NCBI GenBank assembly: GCA_910575815.1
Contig: CAJTFN010000004.1
Location: 62,001 to 126,000, forward strand
Reading direction: 5' to 3'
Length of the DNA: 64,000 nt
Source of the DNA: Oscillospiraceae bacterium
GTDB taxonomy: Bacteria; Bacillota; Clostridia; Oscillospirales; Oscillospiraceae
In this document: one piece after another, positions 43,831 to 53,538 of the stretch
How the letters are laid out: every line of letters starts with the position of its first letter
Numbering within the stretch: position 1 is the first letter of the stretch
Translations under genes and position numbers: made by a program
Notes under the pieces: generated by a model
Told to the model about the DNA's origin: nothing
The model's database searches: none
What the model saw: the letters and a program-made list of their open reading frames with translations, nothing else

Positions 43831-45174
43831 TCAGGAGAAGGAAGAGAGCTTGGCTTCCAGCGCAGCCTTCTGCTCCTCATAGCCGGGCTTGCCCAGCAGG
43901 GCGAACATGTTCTTCTTATAGGCCTCCACGCCGGGCTGATCGAAGGGGTTGACCTCCAGAAGATAGCCGGAGAGGCCGCAGGCGTACTCGAAGAAGTAGA
44001 TCAGCTGGCCCAGGGAAGCGGCGCTCTTGCCGTCGGTCTCCACGATGACGTTGGGCACGCCGCCCTCGGTGTGGGCCAGCAGGGTGCCCTCCATGGCCTT
44101 CTGGCGGATAAAGTCCATGGACTCCCCGGCCAGGAAGTTCAGCCCGTCGCCGTTGACCTCATCCCGGGGCACTAGAAGTTGGTGCTCGGAGGCACCCAGG
44201 CGAACCACAGTCTCAAACATGATCCGGCGGCCGGCCTGGATATACTGGCCCATGGAGTGGAGGTCGGCGGTGAATTCTACGCTGGCGGGGAAGAGGCCCT
44301 TGCCGTCCTTGCCTTCGCTCTCGCCGTAGAGCTGCTTCCACCACTCCAGCATGAAGCGGAAGGCGGGGTCGTAGCAGGCCAGCACCTCAATGGACCAGCC
44401 CTTCTGATACAGGGCGTCCCGAAGGGCGGCATAGGTCCAGGCCGGGTTTTCATAGGAGGCGGTCTCACAGACCTTCATCATCTCCGCCGCGCCGCCCATG
44501 AGCTCAGTAATGTCAATTCCGGCCACGGCGATGGGCAGCAGACCCACGGCGGTGAGAACGGAGTACCGTCCGCCTACGCCGTCGGGCACCACGAAGCTCT
44601 CCCAGCCCTCCTCGTTGGCCAGGGATTTCAGGGCGCCCCGGGCCTTGTCGGTGGTGGCGTAGATGCGGCCCTTGGCCCCGGCCTTGCCGTACTTCTTTTC
44701 CAGAGCGTCCCGGAAAAAGCGGAAGGCCACGGCGGGTTCGGTGGTGGTGCCGGATTTGGAGATGACGTTGACGGAGAAATCCTGGTCGCCGATGAGGTCG
44801 AAGACCTCCTGCATAGCGTCAGAGGACAGGCCGTTGCCTACAAAGTAGATGTTCGGAGTCGCCTTATTGGCCTTCTGGTTGTAGTTGGGGGAGCAGAGGT
44901 ATTCCACCACGCCCCGGGCGCCCAGATAGCTTCCGCCAATGCCGATGACCACCAAGGCCTTGGAGTCCGTTTGGATTTTCTTGGCGGCGGCCTGAATGCG
45001 GGCGAATTCCACCTTGTCGTAGTCCACGGGGAGGCGGACCCAGTCGGTAAACTCATGGCCCAGGCCGGTGCCCTTCTGGAGCTTTTCCTGGGCCTCGGCC
45101 AGCCGGGGGGCGGCGGCGTCCTGATAATCGGCGGGGATGAACTGTTCGATCTGGAAGGATTTAACGTTCAGCAT
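43831..45174 (-). CDS. pgi: Glucose-6-phosphate isomerase
   Basis: The protein has 447 residues, the short bacterial form. Motifs are [55 protein letters not shown] and [12 protein letters not shown]. It interconverts glucose-6-P and fructose-6-P in the cytosol. With mtlD and glmS it places three fructose-6-P enzymes within 6 kb. Confidence 0.95.
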   Translation of the reverse strand: MLNVKSFQIEQFIPADYQDAAAPRLAEAQEKLQKGTGLGHEFTDWVRLPVDYDKVEFARIQAAAKKIQTDSKALVVIGIGGSYLGARGVVEYLCSPNYNQKANKATPNIYFVGNGLSSDAMQEVFDLIGDQDFSVNVISKSGTTTEPAVAFRFFRDALEKKYGKAGAKGRIYATTDKARGALKSLANEEGWESFVVPDGVGGRYSVLTAVGLLPIAVAGIDITELMGGAAEMMKVCETASYENPAWTYAALRDALYQKGWSIEVLACYDPAFRFMLEWWKQLYGESEGKDGKGLFPASVEFTADLHSMGQYIQAGRRIMFETVVRLGASEHQLLVPRDEVNGDGLNFLAGESMDFIRQKAMEGTLLAHTEGGVPNVIVETDGKSAASLGQLIYFFEYACGLSGYLLEVNPFDQPGVEAYKKNMFALLGKPGYEEQKAALEAKLSSFS

Positions 45175-45310
45175 AATACAGCTTCCTTTCGGTGAGGTTT
45201 GTTTTTGTGTGTTCCCGCTAAAAGCAAGGTTGAAAACAGTATAACAGTTTGGCAGGTCGACGGCAAGACGGGGCGGGGAAAAAGTTGGGAAAAATTTTGG
45301 GAGGTCCGGT

Positions 45311-45673
45311 TCAGCGGCGGATCAGGAGGGCGTTCAGGAAGGGAGGCTGGTGGAGGACCTTGCGGATGGATTCGATCTCCGTTCCGGTGCAGCCCAATAG
45401 GAGTTTGATTTCGGAGTCCCGTTTCAGAAGGTCGACGGTGCAGAGGATGGCGTTCACCTGGGAGCCGCCGGTTCCGGACCAGAGGTCGATGCCCTCGCCG
45501 TCCATGGAGGAAGTGTTTTGGAGGTAGCCGTAGTCGACGGGATAGAGGAAGTCTGGGTATTTGGGGTGGACGGAGCCTTTGGGACGGTCGATGACGATTT
45601 CCGAGGTTTGAACCAGCTGGTCCAGGGCGTTCCAGAATTCATTGTTGAGGTTGTCCAAAAAAGTGTCCTCCAT
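45311..45673 (-). CDS. Short inorganic-pyrophosphatase-like protein
   Basis: The protein has 120 residues, clearly shorter than family I PPases (about 175). The core [40 protein letters not shown] keeps the DGxxxD metal pair. The rest is shortened and the third metal-binding Asp cannot be placed with certainty. It could be an active minimal form or a derived protein. No strong ribosome site is visible. It is divergent from the glmS promoter. Confidence 0.7.
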   Translation of the reverse strand: MEDTFLDNLNNEFWNALDQLVQTSEIVIDRPKGSVHPKYPDFLYPVDYGYLQNTSSMDGEGIDLWSGTGGSQVNAILCTVDLLKRDSEIKLLLGCTGTEIESIRKVLHQPPFLNALLIRR

Positions 45674-45683
45674 TTATGGCAGG

Positions 45684-45712
45684 TTGACATTTTGCCCCCG
45701 CTTTCGTATAAT
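45684..45712 (+). promoter_or_regulatory. Consensus promoter of glmS
   Basis: TTGACA (45684-45689) and TATAAT (45707-45712) are separated by 17 bases, both perfect. The start near 45719 leaves a 480-base leader holding the glmS ribozyme. Confidence 0.9.
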
Positions 45713-45776
45713 ACAACAAGGCCGAAGGCCGAAAAATCGCAGAGGTGAAAGGAGATTATGGGGAAAACCCATCAAA

Positions 45777-46155
45777 GCGCCAGACCGCCGGAGGCGGCGT
45801 CAAAAACTGCACTCCATTCCGTCCGGCTTTGCCGGACATCCATTCCGTTTCGTTTCCTCCGCCTTCTTCAAGGGGGAGCGGGCTCCCCCTTGAGCAACCC
45901 CCACTCCTGCGGGAGACGAGGGACGGGGGACGGGGGGGTTAAGCGCGGCGAAGCCGCGCAGTGGAGTGGAATTGCATTCGGCGGCGACGAGGAGAGGGGA
46001 GAGTTGGGAACTTTGGAGAATGGTTCGGAGTTCCTGCAATCGAAGGATTCGGCGGATGCCCCTCCGTGCGCCGGGCAGGTGCGTGACACGGTTTACAAAT
46101 ACACGGGCAACCGTGGAACAGAAGAGCCGTGACTGCCCCGAGATGACAAGTGACT
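45777..46155 (+). ncRNA. glmS ribozyme (GlcN6P-responsive)
   Basis: Hallmark pieces occur in order: the cleavage site before GCGCCAGACCGCC (cut between A45776 and G45777), GGCGACGAGGAGAGGGGAG (about 45983-46001), the GGCGGATGCCCCTCCG block (about 46052-46067), and the 3' pseudoknot part with CCGTGGAACAGAAGAGCCGT and ACAAGTGAC. It self-cleaves when glucosamine-6-P binds, destabilising the glmS mRNA. Its first stem-loop is far longer than usual because of an insertion (45808-45976). Confidence 0.88.
45808..45976. repeat. MITE-like insertion inside the glmS ribozyme
   Basis: About 169 bases are bounded by imperfect terminal inverted repeats (TGCACTCCATTCC and GGAGTGGAATTGCA). Inside are several perfect hairpins: GTCCGGC-TTT-GCCGGAC, CAAGGGGGAGC-GG-GCTCCCCCTTG and GCGCGGC-GAA-GCCGCGC. 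No coding frame is seen. GGCGGCGTC before and GGCGGCGAC after may mark a duplicated stem base. It sits in the variable loop of P1, where size is tolerated. Confidence 0.65.
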
Positions 46156-46200
46156 GCGCATTTGTCCTCTTAATTGTTCAAATTAGGAGGAATCATTCCC

Positions 46201-48039
46201 ATGTGTGGAATCGTTGGCTTTGTAGGAACACAACAAGCGGCCCCTGTATTGCTGGAGGGCCTGCGGCAGATGGAGTACCGGGGGTATGACTCTGCCGGCG
46301 TCGCCGTCCGGTCGGAGTCCATGGGGCTGCAAGTGAGAAAGTCCAAGGGCCGCTTACAGGTCCTGGCGGACCTGACTCATAATGGCGCGGATTTGGAGGG
46401 GGTATTGGGAATCGGGCACACCCGTTGGGCCACCCATGGGGAACCCAATGACGCCAACGCCCATCCCCACGTCAGCGGCGACGGAAAGATTGCCCTAGTA
46501 CACAACGGAATCATTGAAAACTACTTGGAATTGAAAGAGCAGCTGACCCGGCAGGGAGTGGTTTTTACCTCGGAGACCGACACGGAAGTCGTGGCCCATC
46601 TGCTGGAGTTCCACTACCACGAGTGCAGGAATATGCTGGAGGCCGTGGGCCGCTGCCTGCGGCGGATTGAGGGGTCTTACGCCTTTGGCATTATTTGCTC
46701 CGATTACCCCAACGCCCTCATCGCTGCCCGGAAGGACAGTCCGCTGATTATTGGCTTTGGGGAGGGGGAAAACTTCATCGCCTCCGACGCCACGGCCATT
46801 CTCCGGCACACGCGGGAAGTGGCCTACATGAACGACGGGGAGATCGCCGTGCTGACGGCTCAGAGCGTGGACGTGTTCGATGATGAGCTGACCCCTTTGA
46901 AAAAGGAGCGCAGCCGCATTGACTGGGACGCGGCCTCCGCCGGGAAGGGGGGGTACCCCCACTTCATGTTCAAAGAAATCTTGGAACAGCCGGAGGCCCT
47001 GCGCAAGACCATTTCTCCCCGGATTCGGGAGGGCCGGGTAGTACTGGACGACATCTGCCTGACGGCGGGAGAGGCCCGGGAGATTTCCCGCATTTACATG
47101 ATTGCCTGCGGCTCTGCCTATCACGCCGGGGTGGTGGGGAAGTACACCTGGGAGCGGCTGCTCCGCCGTCCGGTAGAGGTGGCGCTGGCCTCGGAATTCC
47201 GGTACAGCCAGCCTCTGGTGGACGAACATACGCTGGTGATCGCCATCAGTCAGTCCGGAGAAACTCTGGACACCATGGCCGCTCTCCGGGAAGCCAAGCG
47301 CCTGGGGGGCCGGACCCTGGCCATCTGCAACGTGGTAGGCAGTTCCATTGCCCGGGAGGCGGACGACGTGCTCTACACCTGGGCCGGGCCGGAAATTGCC
47401 GTGGCCACCAGCAAGGGCTATTCCACCCAGCTGGCGGCGCTGGATTTGGTGGGCTTGTATTTGGCGGATTTGCTGGGAACGGTGGAGCCGGGGGAGTATG
47501 AAGCGATTTTGACGGAGCTGCAAGCCCTGCCGGAGAAGATGGGCCGGTATTTGGAGAATTTCGAGGACACGAAATACTTTGCCTCCCGGTTTTTCAACCA
47601 CGACTCCATCTTCTTCATTGGCCGGAATCTGGACTACGCTATGGGCCTGGAGGGATCTTTGAAACTCAAGGAAATCAGCTACATCCACTCCGAGGCCTAT
47701 GCCTCCGGGGAACTGAAGCACGGAACCATCTCTCTGATCGAGCCGGGGACGTTGGTGGTGGCCCTGGGAACCTGCGCCGCCCTCTTTGACAAGGCCATGA
47801 ACAACGTAGTGGAGGTGAAGGCGCGGGGAGCCACCGTGCTGGCCGTCACCACGGAGTCCTTCCGGGAGTGGATGGGGAAGACCGCCGACGCGGTGATCGC
47901 CGTGCCGGAGACCCATCCTCTGCTCCAGCCGTCTTTGAGCATCGTGCCCCTGCAATTGTTTGCCTATTATGTGGCGCTGCAGCGGGGCTGTGACATCGAC
48001 AAGCCCAGGAATCTTGCGAAATCGGTGACCGTGGAATAA
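46201..48039 (+). CDS. glmS: Glucosamine-6-phosphate synthase (isomerizing)
   Basis: The protein has 612 residues. The N-terminal Cys nucleophile is exposed after Met removal (MCGIVGFVGTQQAAP). The glutaminase part has HTRWATHGEPNDANAHPH. Two SIS domains follow (ACGSAYHAGVVGKY, AISQSGETLDTMAALREAK, SEAYASGELKHGTISLI), and it ends RNLAKSVTVE. It makes GlcN-6-P from fructose-6-P and glutamine for cell-wall synthesis. AGGAGG precedes the start. Control is by the upstream ribozyme. Confidence 0.97.
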   Translation: MCGIVGFVGTQQAAPVLLEGLRQMEYRGYDSAGVAVRSESMGLQVRKSKGRLQVLADLTHNGADLEGVLGIGHTRWATHGEPNDANAHPHVSGDGKIALVHNGIIENYLELKEQLTRQGVVFTSETDTEVVAHLLEFHYHECRNMLEAVGRCLRRIEGSYAFGIICSDYPNALIAARKDSPLIIGFGEGENFIASDATAILRHTREVAYMNDGEIAVLTAQSVDVFDDELTPLKKERSRIDWDAASAGKGGYPHFMFKEILEQPEALRKTISPRIREGRVVLDDICLTAGEAREISRIYMIACGSAYHAGVVGKYTWERLLRRPVEVALASEFRYSQPLVDEHTLVIAISQSGETLDTMAALREAKRLGGRTLAICNVVGSSIAREADDVLYTWAGPEIAVATSKGYSTQLAALDLVGLYLADLLGTVEPGEYEAILTELQALPEKMGRYLENFEDTKYFASRFFNHDSIFFIGRNLDYAMGLEGSLKLKEISYIHSEAYASGELKHGTISLIEPGTLVVALGTCAALFDKAMNNVVEVKARGATVLAVTTESFREWMGKTADAVIAVPETHPLLQPSLSIVPLQLFAYYVALQRGCDIDKPRNLAKSVTVE

Positions 48040-48053
48040 TAGGAACATCAGAA

Positions 48054-48090
48054 CAGCCGGACCTCGCAGCCGCGAAGTCCGGCTGTTTTT
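48054..48090 (+). terminator. Terminator of glmS
   Basis: AGCCGGAC and GTCCGGCT form the stem, with TCGC/GCGA pairing inside, followed by GTTTTT, 15 bases after the glmS stop. Confidence 0.85.
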
Positions 48091-48161
48091 GCCGCCGGCG
48101 CGCCGGCCTGAAAAAGCTCCGGACTTTCAGGGCAGGCCAAAGTCCTTGCTGCTGGTCTTTT

Positions 48162-49433
48162 TCACGAAAAAGCAGGGATGCCGAAGTGATGAAAGAGAAT
48201 ACGTTCCGCCTCGGAGTTCCAGAGACCGTTGTGAGCGTCGCAGCAGTCCGCCAGGCGGGCGAAGAGTGGGTTGTGTGCTCCCTTCTTCCGGAAATCCTGA
48301 ATGGCGGTGAGAGGCATGTCGAACTGGGTGTAGGTCAGCTTTTTCCCGCCGGGGATGCGGGGAAGGTTCCGGGTGGTTTCCACAATGGCGTCCAGGCCAC
48401 CCACGTGGGTAACCATGACGGCGGGGTGCAGCTTTCCCTCGGCGGTCAGACGGATGGACTCCTTGAGATCGTCGGTGTTGCCGCCGGTGGTACCCAGAAT
48501 GTGGGTAGAGGCGTAGTGGCAGTTGTAGAGATTGACGGAGGCGGTGAAGTTCTTGTCCGTAGGGCCGGAGAAGAAATTCATGCACCCGTCGTAGCCCAGC
48601 AGCCGGTCTCCCATTTCCACTAACGAGCGGATGGCGTTGTAGACAAAGATGTCGTCGTAGCCCTTGCCGCCGGTGAGGTCCATCAGCCGGGCAAACTCGT
48701 CCCGGCACTCGCCGGGGTTGACGTACACCAGCCGGATGCCCCGTTCGGCGGCCAGAGATTCGGGAAACAGCTGCCGGGCCCGGGCAATCCGCTCGTTGGA
48801 GAGGTCCGTCACCACGATCATGGCGGGCTTTTTCTCCAGGGTCATGGGATACTCAATGGCCCCCAGACCCATGGGGCCGCAGCCGCCCAGGATGAGGACG
48901 CTGCCGCCCTCCTTGATGCCCATGGTGTGGACGTGGCTGTGCCGGTCGGTGTGGTAATTGCCGTGGTATCCCCCCACGACGCAGCTCATGGGCTCCCCGA
49001 GGCTGGCCTCGAAATAGCTCTCGCCGTCGTAGTGGAGGAGATACCCCAGTTCCATTACCTCCGGCGGAACGACGCAGTAGGTACACGCTCCGCCGTAGTA
49101 TTCGTAAGAGTACCCGGGGGAGGCCAGGCTCCCTTTGTAGTTCAGGGCGGGCTGCTGGGCGAATTTCTCCCCAGGAGCGAATTCGCCCAGCCACTTTTTT
49201 CCCACCTTGACGATGTCACCGGCAAATTCGTGGCCGATGATGACCGGGTGTGTGTCCACATTGGGCGGACAGCGTTTGTGGGCCGTGCCCTGCGCCAGAA
49301 GCTTGTAGGTGGACATGCAGATGCTGTCGCTCATGACCCGGACCAGGAGCTCGTCGTCCCGAATCTCGGGGAGGTCGAACTCCTCCAGGCGGATGTCGTA
49401 AGCGCCGTAGAGACGCACACCCTTAGACCGCAT
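48162..49433 (-). CDS. sorE: Zinc-dependent dehydrogenase, sorbose-1-phosphate-reductase-like
   Basis: The protein has 423 residues. The zinc-MDR fold has HPVIIGHEFAGDIVKVG, LGEPMSCVVGGYHGNYHT and the nucleotide site LILGGCGPMGLGA. Long stretches (SICMSTYKLLAQGTAHKR, QPALNYKGSLASPGYSY) match L-sorbose-1-P reductase as I recall it. This enzyme would convert a ketose-1-P to a hexitol-6-P. It is the last gene of the deoR-fruK-mtlA operon, four bases after mtlA, so its substrate probably comes through that PTS. Confidence 0.75.
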   Translation of the reverse strand: MRSKGVRLYGAYDIRLEEFDLPEIRDDELLVRVMSDSICMSTYKLLAQGTAHKRCPPNVDTHPVIIGHEFAGDIVKVGKKWLGEFAPGEKFAQQPALNYKGSLASPGYSYEYYGGACTYCVVPPEVMELGYLLHYDGESYFEASLGEPMSCVVGGYHGNYHTDRHSHVHTMGIKEGGSVLILGGCGPMGLGAIEYPMTLEKKPAMIVVTDLSNERIARARQLFPESLAAERGIRLVYVNPGECRDEFARLMDLTGGKGYDDIFVYNAIRSLVEMGDRLLGYDGCMNFFSGPTDKNFTASVNLYNCHYASTHILGTTGGNTDDLKESIRLTAEGKLHPAVMVTHVGGLDAIVETTRNLPRIPGGKKLTYTQFDMPLTAIQDFRKKGAHNPLFARLADCCDAHNGLWNSEAERILFHHFGIPAFS

Positions 49434-49437
49434 GGAA

Positions 49438-51312
49438 TTACTCCAGACCGTTCAGCAGCTTGTAAAGCTGGTCCACGCTGGCGTTGTCCACCAGCTGGTC
49501 GGTGTCCTCCTCGGTTTCGGCCACTTCGACGATTTTGCCCAAAATGCCCAGGTGATCCTCGCCGGTGGAGGCGATGCCCACCACCAGGCGAACCGTCTCG
49601 TCGCCCCACTCGATGCCCTCGGGATAGGTCATGACGATGAGGCCGGTCTTTTTAATGGCTTTCCGGGATTCCTCCGTACCGTGGGGGATGGCCACATGGC
49701 TGCCGATGGCCACGGAGAAGCTGGCCTCCCGGTCCAGCATGCCCTGGATATAGGCCTCTTCCACATAGCCGCTCTCCACCATCCGCTGGCCCACGGCCCG
49801 AATGGCCTCCTCAGGGCTGACGGGTTTGCAGTTCAAGACGATGTTCTTCTTCTCCAACAGAATGGGCTGCTCGCCGGCGGGCTTTTCCTCCTCCGCCGTG
49901 ACAGCGGCTGTGGCGGGAGCTTCGCCCTTCCGGGACTCCAGCAGCTCTTTCACCAGCACGTCGTACTCCGGCGCGCCCATGAAGTTCTTGATGGGGATGA
50001 TCCGGGCCTGAGGGGCCCGCTCCGCCGCCCGGCCAGACAGCTCGTGGTGGGTGACGACGATCTGGCAGTCACCGGGGATCTCGCCTACGGGGTAGTGAAT
50101 GACCTCAATATCCGTGATGCCCGCGTCCTTGAGCTTGTTGCGGACCATGGTGGCCCCCATGGCGGAGGAGCCCATGCCCGCGTCGCAGGCGAAAACGATC
50201 TTCCGGACATCCTTGGCGGAGACGGAGGTGCCGGCGGGAATGGCCTGGCCCTTGGAAGCGGCCTTGGAGGCGGCCACCTGCGCCTGAGCCTCTTCCAGGC
50301 TGGCGTCCTTGCCGAACATCTTGAGAAGGAAAGCGGAGAGGAAGAAGCTGACGGCACAGCCCACGGCGATGCCCGCGATGTTGGCGAAGTAGCCGCCGGG
50401 AGGCGTCATGAGCATCTCGGCAATGATGCTGCCGGGAGAGGCCGCGGCCACCAGACCGCCGCCCAGCACGGACAGGGTGAAAATGGCGCAGATGTTGCCA
50501 ACCATGGGGCCCAGGATGACGATGGGGTTCATCAGCACATAGGGGAAGTAAATCTCATGGATGCCGCCGACGAAGTGGATGACGGCGGCGGCACCGGCGG
50601 AGGAACGGGTCTCGCCCTTGCCCGCCACGCAGTAGGCCAGCAGGAGGCCCAGGCCGGGGCCGGGGTTGGACTCGATCATGAAGAGGATGGATTTGCCCAT
50701 CTCCATGGCCTGCTCCGTGCCGATGGGGGTGAAGACGCCGTGGTTGATGGCGTTGTTCAGGAAGAGCACCTTGGCGGGCTCCACCAGGACGGCGGTGAGG
50801 GGCAGCAGGCCGTTGGTCACCAGGGCGTCCACGCCGGACTCCAGAATACCGGTGAGGCTCACGCAGACGGGGCCGATGACAAAGATGGCCAGCACCGCCA
50901 GAATCGCGCCGATGATGCCCACGGAGAAGTTGTTGACCACCATTTCAAAGCCCGCGGGGATGCGGCCTTCCATGGCCTTGTCAAACTTCTTGATGCACCA
51001 GCCGCCCAAGGGGCCGCAGATCATGGCGCCGATAAACATGGTGCTGTCCGTGGAGGCGATGGCGCCCAGGGTGGCCAGCGCGCCGGTGACGGCGCCCTTC
51101 TGGCCGCCCACCACCCGGCCGCCGGTGTAACCGATCAGTACGGGAAGGAGGTACTGGAGCATGGGGCCGACCATGCCCGCGATGGTAGCGTTGGGGAACC
51201 AGCCTGCCTCGATGAAGAAGGCGGCAATGAAGCCCCAGGCGATGAAGGCTCCAATGTTGGGCATGACCATGCCGCTGAGAAACCGTCCAAATTTTTGAAC
51301 GCGCTCTTTCAT
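49438..51312 (-). CDS. mtlA: Mannitol-type PTS enzyme IICBA
   Basis: The protein has 624 residues. The IIC membrane part covers residues 1-340 (FGRFLSGMVMPNIGAFIAWG; the GxxE-like block GGIHEIYFPYVLMNP). The IIB domain is near 385-470 with phospho-Cys in IVFACDAGMGSSAMGA. The IIA domain is at 485-624 with phospho-His in IGSHVAIPHGTEESRK. It imports and phosphorylates mannitol or a related hexitol/ketose. In this operon, with fruK and a SorE-like enzyme but without mtlD, mannitol itself is not certain. Confidence 0.9.
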   Translation of the reverse strand: MKERVQKFGRFLSGMVMPNIGAFIAWGFIAAFFIEAGWFPNATIAGMVGPMLQYLLPVLIGYTGGRVVGGQKGAVTGALATLGAIASTDSTMFIGAMICGPLGGWCIKKFDKAMEGRIPAGFEMVVNNFSVGIIGAILAVLAIFVIGPVCVSLTGILESGVDALVTNGLLPLTAVLVEPAKVLFLNNAINHGVFTPIGTEQAMEMGKSILFMIESNPGPGLGLLLAYCVAGKGETRSSAGAAAVIHFVGGIHEIYFPYVLMNPIVILGPMVGNICAIFTLSVLGGGLVAAASPGSIIAEMLMTPPGGYFANIAGIAVGCAVSFFLSAFLLKMFGKDASLEEAQAQVAASKAASKGQAIPAGTSVSAKDVRKIVFACDAGMGSSAMGATMVRNKLKDAGITDIEVIHYPVGEIPGDCQIVVTHHELSGRAAERAPQARIIPIKNFMGAPEYDVLVKELLESRKGEAPATAAVTAEEEKPAGEQPILLEKKNIVLNCKPVSPEEAIRAVGQRMVESGYVEEAYIQGMLDREASFSVAIGSHVAIPHGTEESRKAIKKTGLIVMTYPEGIEWGDETVRLVVGIASTGEDHLGILGKIVEVAETEEDTDQLVDNASVDQLYKLLNGLE

Positions 51313-51457
51313 AGAAAAACGTCCTTTCTCTTCATTATGATAGGGGTCGGGAAACGGTATGCCGCTTCCCGGCTGGGGAAAACAACAGGAGCGGGGAAGG
51401 GGCGCTTCCTCCGCCCATCGGATTTGGCGGTGAGGAAAGCATCCGGACCCTTTCCGC

Positions 51458-52363
51458 TCAGGGAATCGCGCCCAGAAGGGCCCGGATTTCCGGTCCGGTG
51501 GCCAGCCCGTCGGAAAAGGCGGTGGCGGAACCGGCGGCGGCTCCCATCCGGTGGGCGGCGGCGTAGTCCCGGGTTTCCAGCCAGCCGGCTAAAAACCCGG
51601 CCACCATGGAATCTCCGGCGCCCACGGTGTGGCGCACCGTCCCCGGGGGTACCCCCAGGCGGCGGCAGGCGCCGGTCTCGTCCAACAGCAAAGAACCGTC
51701 CCCGGCCATGGAAACCAGGACGTTGCGGGCGCCTTGCTCCTGGAGCTGCCGGGCGCAGGAAAGGAGCTCCTCGCCGAAGAGGGGACCCTTTCCAAAAAGC
51801 TCGCCCAGCTCGGCGCTGTTGGGCTTGATGAGGAAGGGGCGGTAGGGCAGCACTCCCCAAAGCAGATTTCGGGCGGCGTCTACCACCGTCAGCACCTCCC
51901 GGCCCCGGACCCGGGCCAGGATCCTCTGATACATGTCTTCCGGCAGCCCGCCGGGCAAAGACCCGGCCAGCACCAGAACGTCTCCCTCCCGCAGCCGGTC
52001 CAGCTTCTGGAACAGGGCCTCCAGGGCCTCGGGGGGGATGGCCGGACCGCCGCCGTTGATCTCCGTCTCCTCGCCGGAGCGGATTTTCATGTTGATTCGT
52101 GTCAGCCCTTCCTCCAGGTGAATGAAGTCAGTTTCCATTCCGGCGTCCTTCAAACCCCGTTCCAGGGCCTGGCCCGTGAACCCGGCCACAAATCCCAGGG
52201 CCACCGTCTCCACGCCCAGATTGTGCAGCACCGTGGAGACGTTGACGCCCTTTCCGCCGAAGTGCAGGTTTTCCCGCTGAGTGCGGTTCAGCCCCCCGGC
52301 GCGGAAGCTGTCCACACAGACCTCATAGTCCAAAGCGGGATTCAGGGTTACGGTATAGACCAC
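51458..52363 (-). CDS. fruK: 1-phosphofructokinase
   Basis: The protein has 301 residues of the PfkB fold. Blocks are YTVTLNPALDYEVCVDSF, LHFGGKGVNVSTVLHNLG and the catalytic TVGAGDSMVAGFLAGW. It phosphorylates fructose-1-P to fructose-1,6-bisphosphate; tagatose-6-P kinase activity is the main alternative. Its start lies three bases after the deoR stop. Confidence 0.88.
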   Translation of the reverse strand: MVYTVTLNPALDYEVCVDSFRAGGLNRTQRENLHFGGKGVNVSTVLHNLGVETVALGFVAGFTGQALERGLKDAGMETDFIHLEEGLTRINMKIRSGEETEINGGGPAIPPEALEALFQKLDRLREGDVLVLAGSLPGGLPEDMYQRILARVRGREVLTVVDAARNLLWGVLPYRPFLIKPNSAELGELFGKGPLFGEELLSCARQLQEQGARNVLVSMAGDGSLLLDETGACRRLGVPPGTVRHTVGAGDSMVAGFLAGWLETRDYAAAHRMGAAAGSATAFSDGLATGPEIRALLGAIP

Positions 52364-52366
52364 GGC

Positions 52367-53110
52367 TCACACCTCCCTGACGTCTGTGTAGTCCCGGTAT
52401 TGCGGGTCCGGCAGACAGTCCGTGATGATGCAGGCGGCTTCGATGGGAAACATGACCGCCGCCGTCACCTGGCCGAACTTGCTGGAGTCCGCCAGCACGT
52501 AGACCGACTGGGCCCGGTCCGCCGCCAGGGATTTTACCGCCGCCTCCTCCGGGTCCGGCGTGGTAAAACCCTGGGAAATCGTGACACCGTTGACGCCCAG
52601 GAAGGCCTTGGTGAAGTTGTATCTTCCCAGGGCTGCCAGGGTCTCTGCGCCAATCAGTGCCATCGTGCCGGCCTTCAGTGTTCCCCCCAGCACGTAGGTC
52701 CGGAGGTTCCGTTCCATCAAGCGGCAGGCACATTCGATGCTGTTGGTGAGGAACAGGGCTCTGGAGGTTTGCAGATGCTCCGCCATCCGCAGGATGGTGG
52801 TGCCCGCGTCCAGAAAGACCACATCGTCGTCCCCGATCAGCTCCGCGGCGTACCGGGCCGCCCGGTCCTTCTCCTCTGTGTGAAGCCGGCGCTTGGTCTC
52901 CATGTCCAGCTCCTCGCCGTGGAACTCGCCGCCGGGCAGTACGGCGCCGCCGTGGACCTTGCTCAGCTTGCCCTGTCTGGACAGCGCGGCGAGGTCTCGC
53001 CGGATGGTGGCCTCCGACGCGCCGGTCACCTGACAGAGATCCGTCACCGTGACAGCCCGCCGCCGGGCCAGCTCCGAGAGAATACGCTCCGCGCGTTGTT
53101 CCGCCAGCAT
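52367..53110 (-). CDS. fruR: DeoR/GlpR-family repressor of the hexitol PTS operon
   Basis: The protein has 247 residues. The HTH is TVTDLCQVTGASEATIRRDL with LSKVHGGAVLPG. The effector domain has VFLDAGTTILRMAEHLQ, LFLTNSIECACRLME, LGGTLKAGTMALIG and VLADSSKFGQV. The effector is probably fructose-1-P or a related phosphate. It is the first gene of its operon, and an 11-bp inverted repeat in its promoter suggests self-control. Confidence 0.88.
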   Translation of the reverse strand: MLAEQRAERILSELARRRAVTVTDLCQVTGASEATIRRDLAALSRQGKLSKVHGGAVLPGGEFHGEELDMETKRRLHTEEKDRAARYAAELIGDDDVVFLDAGTTILRMAEHLQTSRALFLTNSIECACRLMERNLRTYVLGGTLKAGTMALIGAETLAALGRYNFTKAFLGVNGVTISQGFTTPDPEEAAVKSLAADRAQSVYVLADSSKFGQVTAAVMFPIEAACIITDCLPDPQYRDYTDVREV

Positions 53111-53123
53111 GGTTCACTCCCCT

Positions 53124-53190
53124 TTTGATTGAAAATGGTTGTTTTTGGGTTTCTAAATCCAATGTTACCGCCAATTTCAATCAAAGTCAA
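53124..53190 (-). promoter_or_regulatory. Promoter and paired operator of the deoR-fruK-mtlA-sorE operon
   Basis: TTTGATTGAAA (53124-53134) and its exact inverse TTTCAATCAAA (53175-53185) are about 51 bases apart, centre to centre. Between and overlapping them, on the minus strand, are TTGACT (53183-53188) and TAACAT 17 bases later. One half-site covers the -35 box and the other lies near the start codon, a layout suited to repression by a DeoR protein. Confidence 0.65.
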
Positions 53191-53538
53191 TAGATATCGG
53201 TCAGATATGCGCATAAAAATTCTTGAGGAAAATTTGTGCAATCTACCGAAGAGCTTGAAATTTCCCGAAGGGAAGCCCCTTTCAAGGTTTCCGCCGCCGG
53301 GCGTTTTCCGCAGGGACGTGATTGTTTTTGAAGGATTTCGTCAAATGCGCTCACCTCCGGGCTTTCGTGCCGGCTGCCGGAAGCCGGTCCCCTTTTCTTC
53401 GTCCCTGCTTCAGGGAAAGATCAAGCGCGATAAAATGGGCGGCCAGATGGTCTGCTCAGATGGTCTCCCGATGGAAAGGGACTGGCTTTTTGGGGAATTT
53501 TATTGTATAATCCAAGGGAAAGGAGGGAGGCGTCTTTG
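53191..53538. other. Spacer before the thiamine pyrophosphokinase gene
   Basis: No gene is recognised. A TATAAT-like box (about 53505-53510) lies 30 bases before the next start with no clear -35 box. Confidence 0.4.

Noticed and set aside
49432..51828. 798-codon plus-strand frame opposite mtlA and fruK
   Set aside because: It spans two unrelated minus-strand genes, has Gly/His/Asp-rich low-complexity translation and no motif. It is a codon-bias shadow.
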